This document shows, in pieces, positions 1-8,349 of a DNA stretch of 64,000 bases (within the stretch, counting starts at the first letter, position 1; every line of letters starts with the position of its first letter). Both the position numbers and the translations under genes were made by a program. The stretch is from assembly GCA_963825595.1 (NCBI GenBank), contig CAWGUE010000020.1, forward strand, positions 1 through 64,000. The letters are read 5' to 3'. Under the pieces are notes generated by a model that was not told the origin of the DNA, searched no databases, and saw only the letters and a list, made by a program, of their open reading frames with translations. The stretch is from JARFQH01 sp963825595. Its GTDB lineage: Bacteria; Desulfobacterota; Desulfobacteria; Desulfobacterales; SG8-13.

Positions 1-36
1 GGACTCGAAAGACGCGTTTTGGAGGTGATGCGCTGA
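1..36 (+). CDS. 3' end of an MrpE-like subunit (partial)
   Basis: The window opens inside a frame that gives GLERRVLEVMR and stops at TGA 34-36. That stop overlaps the ATG of the next gene (TGATG), so the two are probably translationally coupled. In Mrp/Mnh operons the small E subunit sits directly before F, and a basic C-terminal tail of this kind fits MrpE. The identity rests on position and eleven residues only. Confidence 0.4.
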   Translation, partial: GLERRVLEVMR

Positions 37-359
37 TGCCAGAAAGTGATGTTATTGTCGGTTTAGCCGCCCGTATATCTTTGGTCATATTGCTCTTGAG
101 TATGGCTTTGGCATTTATTCGTCTCGTCAGAGGCCCTGATGCGGCTGACAGGATTGTGGCCCTCGATTTGATATCGGTTCTTATCGTTGCTTTTTTGGCG
201 GCCTATTCAATTTATGCCGGTGAGACGTCCTTCCTGGATGTCGCTATAGCATATGCTCTGATTGCGTTTTTGGGAACCGTTGCGCTGTCGCGATATCTGA
301 TGCGTTCGGTCGATGTTGTCAGAAAAAAACCTGAGCATAGTCGAGAAGAAAATGAGTGA
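36..359 (+). CDS. mrpF: MrpF/MnhF-type cation/proton antiporter subunit
   Basis: This 107-residue protein has three hydrophobic helices (about residues 10-30, 40-60 and 65-85). Its central GPDAADRIVALD signature is typical of MrpF/MbhB, which sits in the membrane part of Mrp Na+/H+ antiporters and related ion-pumping complexes. It follows an E-like tail with overlapping stop and start, and its own end overlaps mrpG by 8 bases, so it belongs to an operon that begins left of the window. A second mrpF copy lies at 1433-1720. Confidence 0.9.
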   Translation: MPESDVIVGLAARISLVILLLSMALAFIRLVRGPDAADRIVALDLISVLIVAFLAAYSIYAGETSFLDVAIAYALIAFLGTVALSRYLMRSVDVVRKKPEHSREENE

Positions 360-714
360 ATGGATGACAGCATTCCTGTTGATTTCGGGAAGCTTTTTTT
401 CTTTTGTGGCTGCGCTCGGTATGCTCCGATTGCCGGACACACTGACGCGCATGCACGCCGCTACCAAAGCCGGAACGCTCGGGGCCGGGTTGATACTGTT
501 TGCAGAAGCCGCATTTTATCAGGAAATAGGCATCACCTTGCGAGCCGCGGCCGCGATTGTCTTCTTGTTGTTGACAGCGCCGGTAGCGGCTCACCTCATC
601 GGTCGCGCGGCCTACTATTCCGGAATTAAGTTGTGGAAGAAAACCTGGATTGACCAGTTAAAAGAGGTGTATTCTCAGGCCAGAAAACGGAAAGAGCTCT
701 CGTCAGATCAGTAA
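352..714 (+). CDS. mrpG: MrpG/MnhG-type cation/proton antiporter subunit
   Basis: This 120-residue protein has three transmembrane helices. The family signature GMLRLPDTLTRMHAATKAGTLG lies near residues 21-42, in parts characteristic of MrpG/MbhC. The start is placed at ATG 352, which overlaps the end of mrpF; an upstream in-frame ATG at 313 would add 13 residues without MrpG character. The C-terminus carries a longer basic cytoplasmic tail than its paralogue at 1707. It is the last gene of the first Mrp-type set, followed by about 210 non-coding bases. Confidence 0.9.
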   Translation: MSEWMTAFLLISGSFFSFVAALGMLRLPDTLTRMHAATKAGTLGAGLILFAEAAFYQEIGITLRAAAAIVFLLLTAPVAAHLIGRAAYYSGIKLWKKTWIDQLKEVYSQARKRKELSSDQ

Positions 715-928
715 ATTCATTTTTCTACATAGTTCCTTCCTCGGTCACACGCGGACGATTATGTGGCTGATGGCAACGAATGTTAGAGATGCCGACACCT
801 GAGTTGCCTTCACAAACATCCATGTGAGAGCTAAATGATCGCAAGGCCATGTTTGAACGAAAGCTGAAGACCGCGATTGATAGCTATAGTAGTCATATGG
901 AATAACGTCGAACTGAATGGTTTAGCCG

Positions 929-1402
929 ATGTCCACTATCGGGCTGATATCTCGTACAGTGATTTTTGCTTTCACATGGATTGTTTTGACGAAAGGCGCC
1001 CTCGACTCTTGGGTGGTCGGTTTGCCGACCATAGTGATCGCGGTATTCATCGATTATCGTCTATCCCGGGGCGAGCGCAATCGCTGGTCGTTGATCGGAT
1101 TGATCGTATACATCCTCTCTTTTCTCAAATTTTCGATTATCGGTGGTCTTGACGTCGTTTGGCGCGCCTATCATCCGCGTATGCCTTTGAGTCCGGCCAT
1201 AATCGAATACCCCCTGAGATTGAGGTCGCTATCGGCTCGTCAATTGTTCATGAGTACGGTGAGTCTGCTTCCAGGAACCTTAAGTGTCGAAATTGGGGAA
1301 AAAAATTTGATCGTTCACGTATTGGATGCCCGCCGCCCTTTTGATCAGGAACTCAAACTGATAGAGTCTCGGGTAGCGGCAATATTTCGATTCGATCCGT
1401 AA
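929..1402 (+). CDS. mrpE: MrpE/MnhE-type antiporter subunit
   Basis: This 157-residue protein has two or three N-terminal membrane helices and a C-terminal soluble part containing LLPGTLSVEIGEKNLIVHV, the hallmark of MnhE/MbhA. It opens the second Mrp-type gene set, whose order (E, F, G, MbhD, MbhE-B fusion, C, D-type subunits) copies the membrane half of archaeal Mbh hydrogenases rather than the MrpA-first order of Bacillus. The 214-base gap before it should contain the promoter, but no clear -10/-35 pair was found. Confidence 0.88.
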   Translation: MSTIGLISRTVIFAFTWIVLTKGALDSWVVGLPTIVIAVFIDYRLSRGERNRWSLIGLIVYILSFLKFSIIGGLDVVWRAYHPRMPLSPAIIEYPLRLRSLSARQLFMSTVSLLPGTLSVEIGEKNLIVHVLDARRPFDQELKLIESRVAAIFRFDP

Positions 1403-1432
1403 CCGGAGGATCCCGGCGAGGGGACCGCAATT

Positions 1433-1720
1433 ATGAATCTATTTACTTGGATTGCACTCGTTATTTTACTCAGCGTCTTCGCAGGTCTGATCCGTGTTTT
1501 GAAGGGACCGACAGCGGCTGACCGCATGCTGGCAGCCCAGCTTTTCGGCACAGGAGGTGTGGCCATACTTTTGATACTCGTTCATGCCATGCAGATGCCG
1601 TCTCTGGTGGATGTGGCCCTCGTTTACGCTCTGCTGGCGGCCATTACGATGGTCGTTTTTGTCAAATGGCAATGGAACGACCATGAGGGGGAAGAGGAGG
1701 GGAGAGATGAGTTTCACTGA
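1433..1720 (+). CDS. mrpF: MrpF/MnhF-type antiporter subunit (second copy)
   Basis: This 95-residue protein has three helices and the MrpF signature KGPTAADRMLAAQL around residues 23-36. It begins 30 bases after mrpE and overlaps the following mrpG by 14 bases. Compared with the copy at 36-359 it is shorter at the C-terminus, and the two are clearly divergent, so this is an old duplication or two independent acquisitions rather than a recent tandem repeat. Confidence 0.9.
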   Translation: MNLFTWIALVILLSVFAGLIRVLKGPTAADRMLAAQLFGTGGVAILLILVHAMQMPSLVDVALVYALLAAITMVVFVKWQWNDHEGEEEGRDEFH

Positions 1721-1988
1721 TTTGCTGGGATGGTTTTTTTTTCTTCTGGCCGTCCCCTTTTTTTGGGGCGGCAGCTTGGGTTTACTGCGGTTCCCGGACA
1801 CGAATACCCGCTTGCACGCACTGACCAAAGCCGATAATTTAGGCCTCGGTTTCGTGGTTGCCGGATCTATTTTCTTCACGAAAGATTGGACGGTTGCCTT
1901 AAAGCTGATTCTCATTTGGTTAGCCGTTTTGACAGCAAGTACCGTATCCTGCTTTCTGATTGCCAATTCGGCGTACAAGAGAAAATGA
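1707..1988 (+). CDS. mrpG: MrpG/MnhG-type antiporter subunit (second copy)
   Basis: This 93-residue protein has three transmembrane segments and the MrpG signature LGLLRFPDTNTRLHALTKAD. The start is set at ATG 1707, inside the end of mrpF and behind a purine-rich GGAGAG stretch. A longer frame from 1584 would begin deep inside mrpF and is rejected. Together with mrpE and mrpF it forms the standard EFG trio of the second module. Confidence 0.9.
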   Translation: MSFTDLLGWFFFLLAVPFFWGGSLGLLRFPDTNTRLHALTKADNLGLGFVVAGSIFFTKDWTVALKLILIWLAVLTASTVSCFLIANSAYKRK

Positions 1989-1992
1989 AACT

Positions 1993-2304
1993 ATGGACAA
2001 TTTTGCTAACTATGGTGCCTTCACCCTCGATGCCATTTTGGCATTGGTTCTGCTGACCCTTGCCTGGCTGCTTTTACGCTCCCGGGACCTATTCAAGGCG
2101 ATTGTCCTTTTTATCAGCTTTGGTTTGCTGATGTCCCTGGCCTGGGTCCGGTTGAAAGCGATCGACATCGCTCTCGCCGAAGCCGCCATCGGCGCCGGTT
2201 TGACCGGTGCGCTTTTTTTATCGGCGCTGGGAAGAATAAGGCAATATAGCCGAAAGGATCGCCGGCAACAAAAGACCAGCCAGCCATTTCGAAATAGAGA
2301 CTAA
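1993..2304 (+). CDS. MbhD-like subunit (DUF4040), detached MrpA C-terminal domain
   Basis: This 103-residue protein has three hydrophobic helices and the family motif IDIALAEAAIGAGLTGALFL. In Bacillus-type Mrp complexes this domain is fused to the end of the large MrpA subunit; in Mbh and Mbx complexes it is a separate gene, as here. The glutamate in the LAEAAIGAGLTGA helix is the conserved acidic residue of the family and is thought to line the ion path. The start ATG 1993 is four bases after mrpG, so translation is probably coupled. Confidence 0.8.
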   Translation: MDNFANYGAFTLDAILALVLLTLAWLLLRSRDLFKAIVLFISFGLLMSLAWVRLKAIDIALAEAAIGAGLTGALFLSALGRIRQYSRKDRRQQKTSQPFRNRD

Positions 2305-2306
2305 AA

Positions 2307-3086
2307 ATGACGACCGAGTTTTCTAAAAAGTTACCTGAAACCATGACCAGAAGAAGCGCGGAAAATTTTTTATCGCGAAGCGGACAAGCGATGACCATCA
2401 TCGGCGTATCGCTGCTGGCGCTGATCTTAGGTTATAGCCTATGGACATTGCCGCCCTTTTCGGACCGTATGGTAACGTTGGTATCGGACAACATGGCTAT
2501 CAGCGGCGTCGAAAATCCTGTTACGGCCGTACTGCTGAATTTCAGGGGGTATGACACGCTTTTGGAAATCGGTGTCTTGTTGCTGGCCGTCGTAGCCGTT
2601 TTTTCGATTGCCCCGTCACCGGCCCTGCTTGCAACTTCTCCCCCGTCTCCTATGGCCACTCTCCTTTTACGGTTATTACTGCCCTTTGTCGTGCTGGTTG
2701 GTGGTTATATACTTTGGGTCGGCAGTTATGCTCCGGGAGGTGCCTTCCAGGCCGGAGCGGTTCTTGCAGCGGGCGGTATCCTGTTTACGACAGTGAAGGC
2801 CCGATGGCATCCGCTCGCAAACAAGGCCATCCCTTTCGCAATGGGGGCGGGATTGCTGATATTTGTACTCGTTGCACTGGCGACGATGATGGTGACCGGT
2901 AATTTTCTCCAGTATCCGGAGACCAGGGCTGGAATGTTGATTCTCCTGATTGAGGCCGCCGCCACGATGTCGATTGCGATCATCTTGACCCTATTGTTCG
3001 TCGGTGGAGAACCGGGCGAGATCTCCCCGGCGCAAGGTGAAAACAAACACACAGTTAGTTTCAATAAGGAGAATCGAAGCGAATGA
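2307..3086 (+). CDS. Fusion of MbhE-like and MrpB/MbhF-like subunits
   Basis: In this 259-residue membrane protein, residues about 30-105 contain ENPVTAVLLNFRGYDTLLE, the MbhE signature. Residues about 112-240 contain GGYILWVGSYAPGGAFQAG, the MnhB/MrpB signature. In Pyrococcus Mbh these are two genes (mbhE and mbhF), and in Bacillus the first part ends MrpA; here both are in one chain. It lies two bases after the MbhD-like gene and overlaps mrpC by four bases (ATGA). It belongs to the core of the ion-translocating membrane arm. Confidence 0.85.
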   Translation: MTTEFSKKLPETMTRRSAENFLSRSGQAMTIIGVSLLALILGYSLWTLPPFSDRMVTLVSDNMAISGVENPVTAVLLNFRGYDTLLEIGVLLLAVVAVFSIAPSPALLATSPPSPMATLLLRLLLPFVVLVGGYILWVGSYAPGGAFQAGAVLAAGGILFTTVKARWHPLANKAIPFAMGAGLLIFVLVALATMMVTGNFLQYPETRAGMLILLIEAAATMSIAIILTLLFVGGEPGEISPAQGENKHTVSFNKENRSE

Positions 3087-3391
3087 CGGTCCCAAACATG
3101 TATGCACTGGTAGGCGTTGGATTGCTCTGTATGGGTTTGTACGGACTGGTGATGCATTCCCATTTGGTGCGGAAAATATTGGCGCTCAATGTATCCGGCA
3201 GCGGTGTCTTCCTGTTTCTGGTTGCACTGGCCGATCAGACGCCCGGGCCGACGCCGGATCCCGTCCCTCACGCCATGGTGCTGACCGGCATCGTCGTCGC
3301 GGTCAGTGCTACCGCCCTGGCTCTCGCGCTGGCGTGTCGGATACAGCAGGTAAACGGTACATTGCGGTTAAGCGACAATGAGCCTGAATGA
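3083..3391 (+). CDS. mrpC: MrpC/MnhC (NuoK-like) subunit
   Basis: This 102-residue protein has three helices, matching the NuoK/MrpC/MbhG family. LALADQTPGPTPDPVPHAMVL-type residues at about 48-70 are typical: a PDPVPHALVLTGIVV-like stretch is nearly invariant in MrpC. It overlaps both neighbours, by four bases with the fused B subunit and by 14 bases with the first D-type subunit, which implies coupled translation and a fixed stoichiometry. Confidence 0.88.
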   Translation: MTVPNMYALVGVGLLCMGLYGLVMHSHLVRKILALNVSGSGVFLFLVALADQTPGPTPDPVPHAMVLTGIVVAVSATALALALACRIQQVNGTLRLSDNEPE

Positions 3392-4835
3392 GGTTCTGCA
3401 GCCGATGAGCTTACCAGCCTGGCTCGTAGCCCTTCCTTTACTGGCCGCGGGATTAAGCGTTGTGATGCCGAGATGCAGTGTTTGGACGGCCTTTTTTTCG
3501 GCTATCACGACGCCGTTTTTGGTCGTTTGCCTCGGCAGGGAAATTTTTTTCCACGGCAGCATAGAAATACATGTCGGCGGCTGGCAGACCCCTCTCGGCA
3601 TATCCCTTTACGCCGACGGCCTCAGCACGGCCATGCTCGGCGTCACTGCTCTTGTTTTCGGCATAGTCACCTTTTACGCGCGCCCCTACTTTAGCGGTCA
3701 TGCTGTCGCTCGTCACTTCTGGCCCCTATGGTTGTTCTTGTGGAGCGCCCTCAATGCCCTTTTCCTGTCTGCAGACATCTTCAATCTCTATGTTACCCTG
3801 GAGCTGTTGGGGCTTTCGGCCGTCGCGCTGGTGGCTTTATCCCAAACCGGCGATGCGCTTACGGCTGCCATGCGTTATCTCCTGGTCAGTCTCACGGGTT
3901 CCTTGATGTATCTTATGGGGGTGGCCTTTCTTTATGCCGCCAACGGAACCCTCAGCTTAAAGATGCTAGCAATTGTTGGACCGGCATCGCCATCGGTAGT
4001 GACGGCCTTCGCGTTGATGGCGGCCGGCCTGATAATGAAAAGCGCCCTGTTTCCGATGCATTTTTGGCTGCCACCGGCGCATGCCAACGCTCCGGCACCG
4101 GTCAGCGCTGTCCTTTCGGCCTTGGTCGTCAAAGCCTCTTTTTACATCCTGGTGCGATTGTGGGTGATGCTTTTCGAACCGTCGATTCCCGCCATTGCTG
4201 CTCAATTGCTGGGCATCCTGGGCATGGCTGCCATCATTTGGGGCTCTGTGCAGGCTTTGCTGGCCGAGCGCCTCAAACTCCTCGTGGCCTATTCGACGGT
4301 TGCCCAGATTGGCTATCTTTTTTTGATTTTTCCGCTGAGTTTATTGCCTCAAGTCGGAAAAACGGCCTGGCAGGGCGGACTCTATTTTCTCTTCAGTCAC
4401 GCCTGTGCTAAATCGGCCGTCTTTTTAGCGGCCGGTACCGTCATCCACACCTTTGGCCATGACCGGATCAATGAGCTCCACGGCATCGTCCGCCGGCTGC
4501 CGGTCTCTATGTTTGCCTTTGGCTTGGCGGGCGTTAGCCTGATCGGTCTTCCCCCCAGCGGTGGATTCATTGCCAAGTGGCTCTACTTGAATGCCTCCCT
4601 GTCCGGTGGGCAGTGGTGGTGGAGTGTGCTCATTATTCTCGGCGGACTGATGTCAACTGCCTACATATTTCGCTTTTTCTCACGGGCTTTCAGCCATTCA
4701 GAGGAGATTGTCGGAGAGCGTCCGGCACCTCGGGGCATGGAGTGGACGGCTTTCACTTTGGCTTTGTGTTCACTGATTCTCGGACTGATTCCAGGGTCGG
4801 TGATCAAAATGCTCGAAATAGGTAACCCCTTCTGA
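3378..4835 (+). CDS. mrpD: MrpD/MbhH-type proton-translocating antiporter subunit (first of three)
   Basis: This 485-residue polytopic protein of the NuoL/M/N family has about 14 helices. The key membrane residues are present: a glutamate in NLYVTLELLGLS (TM5) and lysines in IMKSALFPMHFWLPPAHANA (TM7) and LVVKASFYI (TM8). These residues carry protons in complex I and Mrp. The HANAPAPVSA stretch is family-typical. It starts inside mrpC and is followed by two further paralogues, so the complex could contain three antiporter-like subunits. Confidence 0.9.
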   Translation: MSLNEVLQPMSLPAWLVALPLLAAGLSVVMPRCSVWTAFFSAITTPFLVVCLGREIFFHGSIEIHVGGWQTPLGISLYADGLSTAMLGVTALVFGIVTFYARPYFSGHAVARHFWPLWLFLWSALNALFLSADIFNLYVTLELLGLSAVALVALSQTGDALTAAMRYLLVSLTGSLMYLMGVAFLYAANGTLSLKMLAIVGPASPSVVTAFALMAAGLIMKSALFPMHFWLPPAHANAPAPVSAVLSALVVKASFYILVRLWVMLFEPSIPAIAAQLLGILGMAAIIWGSVQALLAERLKLLVAYSTVAQIGYLFLIFPLSLLPQVGKTAWQGGLYFLFSHACAKSAVFLAAGTVIHTFGHDRINELHGIVRRLPVSMFAFGLAGVSLIGLPPSGGFIAKWLYLNASLSGGQWWWSVLIILGGLMSTAYIFRFFSRAFSHSEEIVGERPAPRGMEWTAFTLALCSLILGLIPGSVIKMLEIGNPF

Positions 4836-4849
4836 TTGCGGGAGTTAGA

Positions 4850-6349
4850 GTGACTTTTGACAACTGGTTGCCATTGCTGATCCTTTTGACATCCCTGCTT
4901 CCCGGAATTGTTATTTTTGTTCTGCCTGAAGAGCGGATCGGTTGGCGCACGGGATTGAATATGGGTGGTGCCACCCTCAAATTGATGCTGATCGGCATTT
5001 TAATCTGGGGAGTCAGACACGAACACTCATATGAGACACGGATCCCCATCCTGCCGAATATAGAACTGGTGCTCAACGCCGATGCCATGTCGGTTATGAT
5101 GACGGCTCTTTCCGGTGTGCTCTGGTTTTTAACCACCCTGTACGCCATTGCCTATCTCGAAACGTCTCCTCAGTCACGCAGCCGCTTCTTCGGCTTTTTC
5201 AGCCTGTGTGTAAGCTCCACTATAGGTCTTGCCTTGGCGGGCAACCTGCTGACATTTCTCATGTTCTATGAAATGCTGACCCTGTCTACATACCCGCTGG
5301 TTGTTTTTCGGGGTACGCCGGAGAGCATGCGCGCCGGTCGTACCTATATCGCCTACACCATCGGCGGTGGGGCTGCCTTCTTGGCTGGTGTTGCTTGGCT
5401 CAAAGCGCTGGTCGGATCTGTGGCCTTTACTGAAGGCGGTATGCTTGCTCCCTATGTGGGGGTTTACGCAACCCAACTGCGTTTCATTTTTCTCCTGATG
5501 ATTGCTGGACTGGGCGTCAAGGCCGCCTTGGTACCGCTACACGGTTGGCTGCCGAAGGCCATGGTGGCGCCGGCACCTGTGAGCGCGCTGCTACACGCCG
5601 TTGCTGTCGTCAAGGCCGGCGCTTTTGGCATCGTCCGCGTCGTCTACGATGTATATGGCATCGAGCTCAGCGGCGAACTCGGTTTGCTACAGCCGCTGGC
5701 TATCGTTGCCGCGTTCACGATTGTCTATGGATCAGTCCGCGCGCTTTTTCAGGACGAGTTAAAAAAACGCCTGGCATATTCCACGGTGAGCCAGGTATCT
5801 TACATTGCCCTCGGCGCCAGTGTTATAGGACCCGTTGCCACCATCGGCGGTATTGTTCACTTGGTTCACCAGGGGCTGATGAAAATCACCCTGTTTTTTT
5901 GTGCCGGAAATTTTGCCGAGACCACAGGGGTCCATCACATCCACGAGATGAACGGCATTGGCCGCCGCATGCCCTATACGATGGTGGCCTTCACTATGGC
6001 ATCCCTTGGCATGATTGGTGTACCACCGCTGGCCGGATTCATCAGTAAATGGTATCTGGCGACCGGCGCTTTGGCGGCGGATAAACCCTGGGTCATTGCC
6101 ATTCTGGTGACCAGCAGCCTGCTCAATGCCGCATATTTTCTGCCGATTATCTATCGGGGCTGGTTCCGCGAACCGGCTGATTCCGTGTCCACCGAATCGC
6201 ATGCCGGTTTATTGGAGACGCACTGGATGCTGCTTATCCCCCCTTTGATCACGGCCCTGTTGGCCCTAATGGCAGGTGTGTTGGCGGATGCTCCCTTCAG
6301 TCCGCTTGAATGGGCCCGATTGATTGCTGCGCGGGAGTATCGCCCATGA
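4850..6349 (+). CDS. NuoL/M/N-type antiporter-like subunit (second of three)
   Basis: This 499-residue polytopic membrane protein probably starts at GTG 4850, 14 bases after the previous stop. It keeps the TM5 glutamate (FLMFYEMLTLST) and the TM7 and TM8 lysines (GVKAALVPLHGWLP, AVVKAGAFG), so it should be competent for proton transfer. It is closest in style to the MrpA-core/MbhH group found in hydrogenase and Mrp-like complexes. Its TGA overlaps the ATG chosen for the third subunit (ATGA at 6346-6349). Confidence 0.88.
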   Translation: MTFDNWLPLLILLTSLLPGIVIFVLPEERIGWRTGLNMGGATLKLMLIGILIWGVRHEHSYETRIPILPNIELVLNADAMSVMMTALSGVLWFLTTLYAIAYLETSPQSRSRFFGFFSLCVSSTIGLALAGNLLTFLMFYEMLTLSTYPLVVFRGTPESMRAGRTYIAYTIGGGAAFLAGVAWLKALVGSVAFTEGGMLAPYVGVYATQLRFIFLLMIAGLGVKAALVPLHGWLPKAMVAPAPVSALLHAVAVVKAGAFGIVRVVYDVYGIELSGELGLLQPLAIVAAFTIVYGSVRALFQDELKKRLAYSTVSQVSYIALGASVIGPVATIGGIVHLVHQGLMKITLFFCAGNFAETTGVHHIHEMNGIGRRMPYTMVAFTMASLGMIGVPPLAGFISKWYLATGALAADKPWVIAILVTSSLLNAAYFLPIIYRGWFREPADSVSTESHAGLLETHWMLLIPPLITALLALMAGVLADAPFSPLEWARLIAAREYRP

Positions 6350-8097
6350 TTCCGACGATCATAAAAACCAGTCCAGTTCTAATGGTCGCTGCCTTCACCC
6401 TGCCGCTTGCGTTTGGCATTGGCCTGACGATAAGATCCTGGCAAGCCACCCTCATCCGATTAGGGCCCTGGTCGGCACTTGCGGCTGTGGTGGCGGTAAT
6501 AGGTGTGCCGACGGAGGAGGCCGTGTCGTTTTCCTGGCTCCTGCTGAAGATGCATTTGGCGATCGATTCGACCGGACGGCTTTTCCTCCTTGTTACCTCG
6601 CTGCTGTGGCTTCTGTCAGGGATATACGCCCAGGGGTATTTGGCCTCGGATCCAAAACGAGGACGCTTTTTCTTTTTCTTCTTGTTGAGCATGGCCGGAA
6701 ACTTCGGCTTGATCGTATCTCAAGACGCCGTGAGCTTCTATGTATTTTTTGCCCTCATGAGCTTTTCATCATACGGCCTGGTGGTTCACAACGGCGACGA
6801 CGCTGCGCTGAAGGCCGGACGCGTCTACATTTATCTGGTTGTCATCGGCGAAGTCTTGCTCTTTACGGCTTTCGTTTGGCAAGCCTGGTCGGTCGATTCT
6901 CTGTTGATAAAGGATTTTTCAAATGCACGCCCAAACGGAATCATTGTCGGCCTGATCCTGATTGGCTTCGGCATCAAGGCGGGCGCGTTACCGGTTCATG
7001 TTTGGCTGCCGTTGGCGCATCCGGCGGCACCGACGCCGGCCAGCGCTGTCCTGAGCGGAGCCATGATCAAAGCCGGCCTGTTGGGGTGGTTGCGATTTCT
7101 TCCGATCGGAGTGACAGCACTGCCTCAGTGGGGAACACTGTGCATCGTTGCCGGACTGCTGGCAGCCTATTACGCCGTTTTCGTCGGTTTGACCCAACGG
7201 AACCCAAAGACGGTCTTGGCGTATTCAAGCATCAGCCAGATGGGTTTGATGACGGTGGGGGTCGGCCTGGCCCTCGGATGGCCGCAAACCGTACCGATGA
7301 TACTTCCGGCCATCGCGATTTATGCCGTTCATCATGGATTCGCCAAGGGGGCCCTATTCCTGGGAGTGGGCCTCATGGCAGCCGCTGATAGCCGCCGGTC
7401 CACATATCGACTGGCCATAGCCGGTCTGATTTTGGCATCGCTGGCTCTGGCCGGTGCACCCTTCACCAGTGGCGCCATCGCTAAAATGGCATTGAAGTTG
7501 CCATTAAAGGAGTTTCAGGGCTTTTGGATAGACGGACTGAAACTTTTGTTGTCCGCAGCCGCCGTCGGCACGACGCTTCTTATGGCCCGGTTTCTTTTTA
7601 TAGTGACCCGACCTTCCTCTGCACACGGTCAAACGCCTCTCGGCGTTTGGTTCTCGTGGTCCTTCACTGTACTGCTTACGGCTGCCACCGTTTGGTTACT
7701 GCCCGAAATTCGCCAAGTCGCCCTCATGACGCTCCAACCTCAGGCGCTTTGGCAGTCGCTTTGGCCGGTTGTGACGGGAATCGTTGTTTCCGGTAGCGTA
7801 TGGTTAACTTTGATTCGAGGAAAATGGCGTACGGCATTTAGCATCCCCCAAGGGGATCTGTTGATTGTCATCGATACGTTATTTCGTGCTAGTTTCGGCC
7901 GGTTTCGAACGCAACAGCAGCGGATGACTCAATTCATCTCTCACATGAAGAAGGATCTCTGGACAAGAAGACCGAAGTTTCAAGGCATATCTCGACTTGC
8001 GATTCGGATAGAAAACCGGTTGTTGAACTGGCAAACAGCAAGCTTGATTTTCATACTGTTGATAGGGGGCTTGTTTGTCCTATCATTGAATCATTAA
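6346..8097 (+). CDS. NuoL/M/N-type antiporter-like subunit (third), TM5 glutamate replaced
   Basis: This 583-residue membrane protein starts at ATG 6346, which overlaps the preceding stop; a longer frame from 6310 would add 12 non-hydrophobic residues. The TM7 lysine region is kept (FGIKAGALPVHVWLPLAHPAA). At the position where relatives have the TM5 glutamate (FYELM or FWELM), this protein reads FYVFFALMSFSS, so the acidic residue is alanine (residue 136, codon 6751-6753). A long basic tail (about residues 480-560) precedes a last C-terminal helix. The tail resembles the extended end of MrpA/NuoL-like subunits, but a lateral helix was not demonstrated. Confidence 0.85.
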   Translation: MIPTIIKTSPVLMVAAFTLPLAFGIGLTIRSWQATLIRLGPWSALAAVVAVIGVPTEEAVSFSWLLLKMHLAIDSTGRLFLLVTSLLWLLSGIYAQGYLASDPKRGRFFFFFLLSMAGNFGLIVSQDAVSFYVFFALMSFSSYGLVVHNGDDAALKAGRVYIYLVVIGEVLLFTAFVWQAWSVDSLLIKDFSNARPNGIIVGLILIGFGIKAGALPVHVWLPLAHPAAPTPASAVLSGAMIKAGLLGWLRFLPIGVTALPQWGTLCIVAGLLAAYYAVFVGLTQRNPKTVLAYSSISQMGLMTVGVGLALGWPQTVPMILPAIAIYAVHHGFAKGALFLGVGLMAAADSRRSTYRLAIAGLILASLALAGAPFTSGAIAKMALKLPLKEFQGFWIDGLKLLLSAAAVGTTLLMARFLFIVTRPSSAHGQTPLGVWFSWSFTVLLTAATVWLLPEIRQVALMTLQPQALWQSLWPVVTGIVVSGSVWLTLIRGKWRTAFSIPQGDLLIVIDTLFRASFGRFRTQQQRMTQFISHMKKDLWTRRPKFQGISRLAIRIENRLLNWQTASLIFILLIGGLFVLSLNH

Positions 8098-8251
8098 TCC
8101 GCATAAAATTATCCTGGAAGTAGCGCTCATTGCCATTGCCCGCAAAGTGATCATTCTCGAATTTGAAAAGTACGAGGGCCTTACGATTATCGGGACTGTC
8201 GGTTTGATCTTGGCCGTAGCTGCAGCCTGCTATGCGGTGGGCGAAGAGTAG
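8090..8251 (+). pseudogene. PsiE-family C-terminal remnant
   Basis: An open frame without an ATG/GTG/TTG start runs from 8090 to TAG 8249-8251. It encodes about 53 residues including LEVALIAIARKVIILEF and a final membrane helix. This matches the conserved C-terminal half of PsiE-type (phosphate-starvation-inducible E) membrane proteins, which are normally about 130-160 residues. The N-terminal helices are missing and the frame begins inside the end of the third antiporter gene. The simplest reading is a truncated remnant; use of an ATT codon as start cannot be excluded. Confidence 0.55.
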
Positions 8252-8349
8252 ACAGTGGTAAGGTTAAAAGCTTTTGAGGGAACATGCAATCTTCACTGTC
8301 TCTCCGCCAAGATGGTGAGACGGAAGAGCGCCTCGCCATAATTTACTCC

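Noticed and set aside
6324..7388. A 354-codon open frame overlapping the third antiporter gene
   Set aside because: It is a plus-strand shadow in another frame with His/Arg-rich translation and no hydrophobic helices.
1..8097. A hydrogenase or complex I module belonging to the Mbh-like gene set
   Set aside because: No large or small hydrogenase subunit, ferredoxin or NuoB/C/D/H/I-like gene is present in the window; only the ion-translocating arm is seen.
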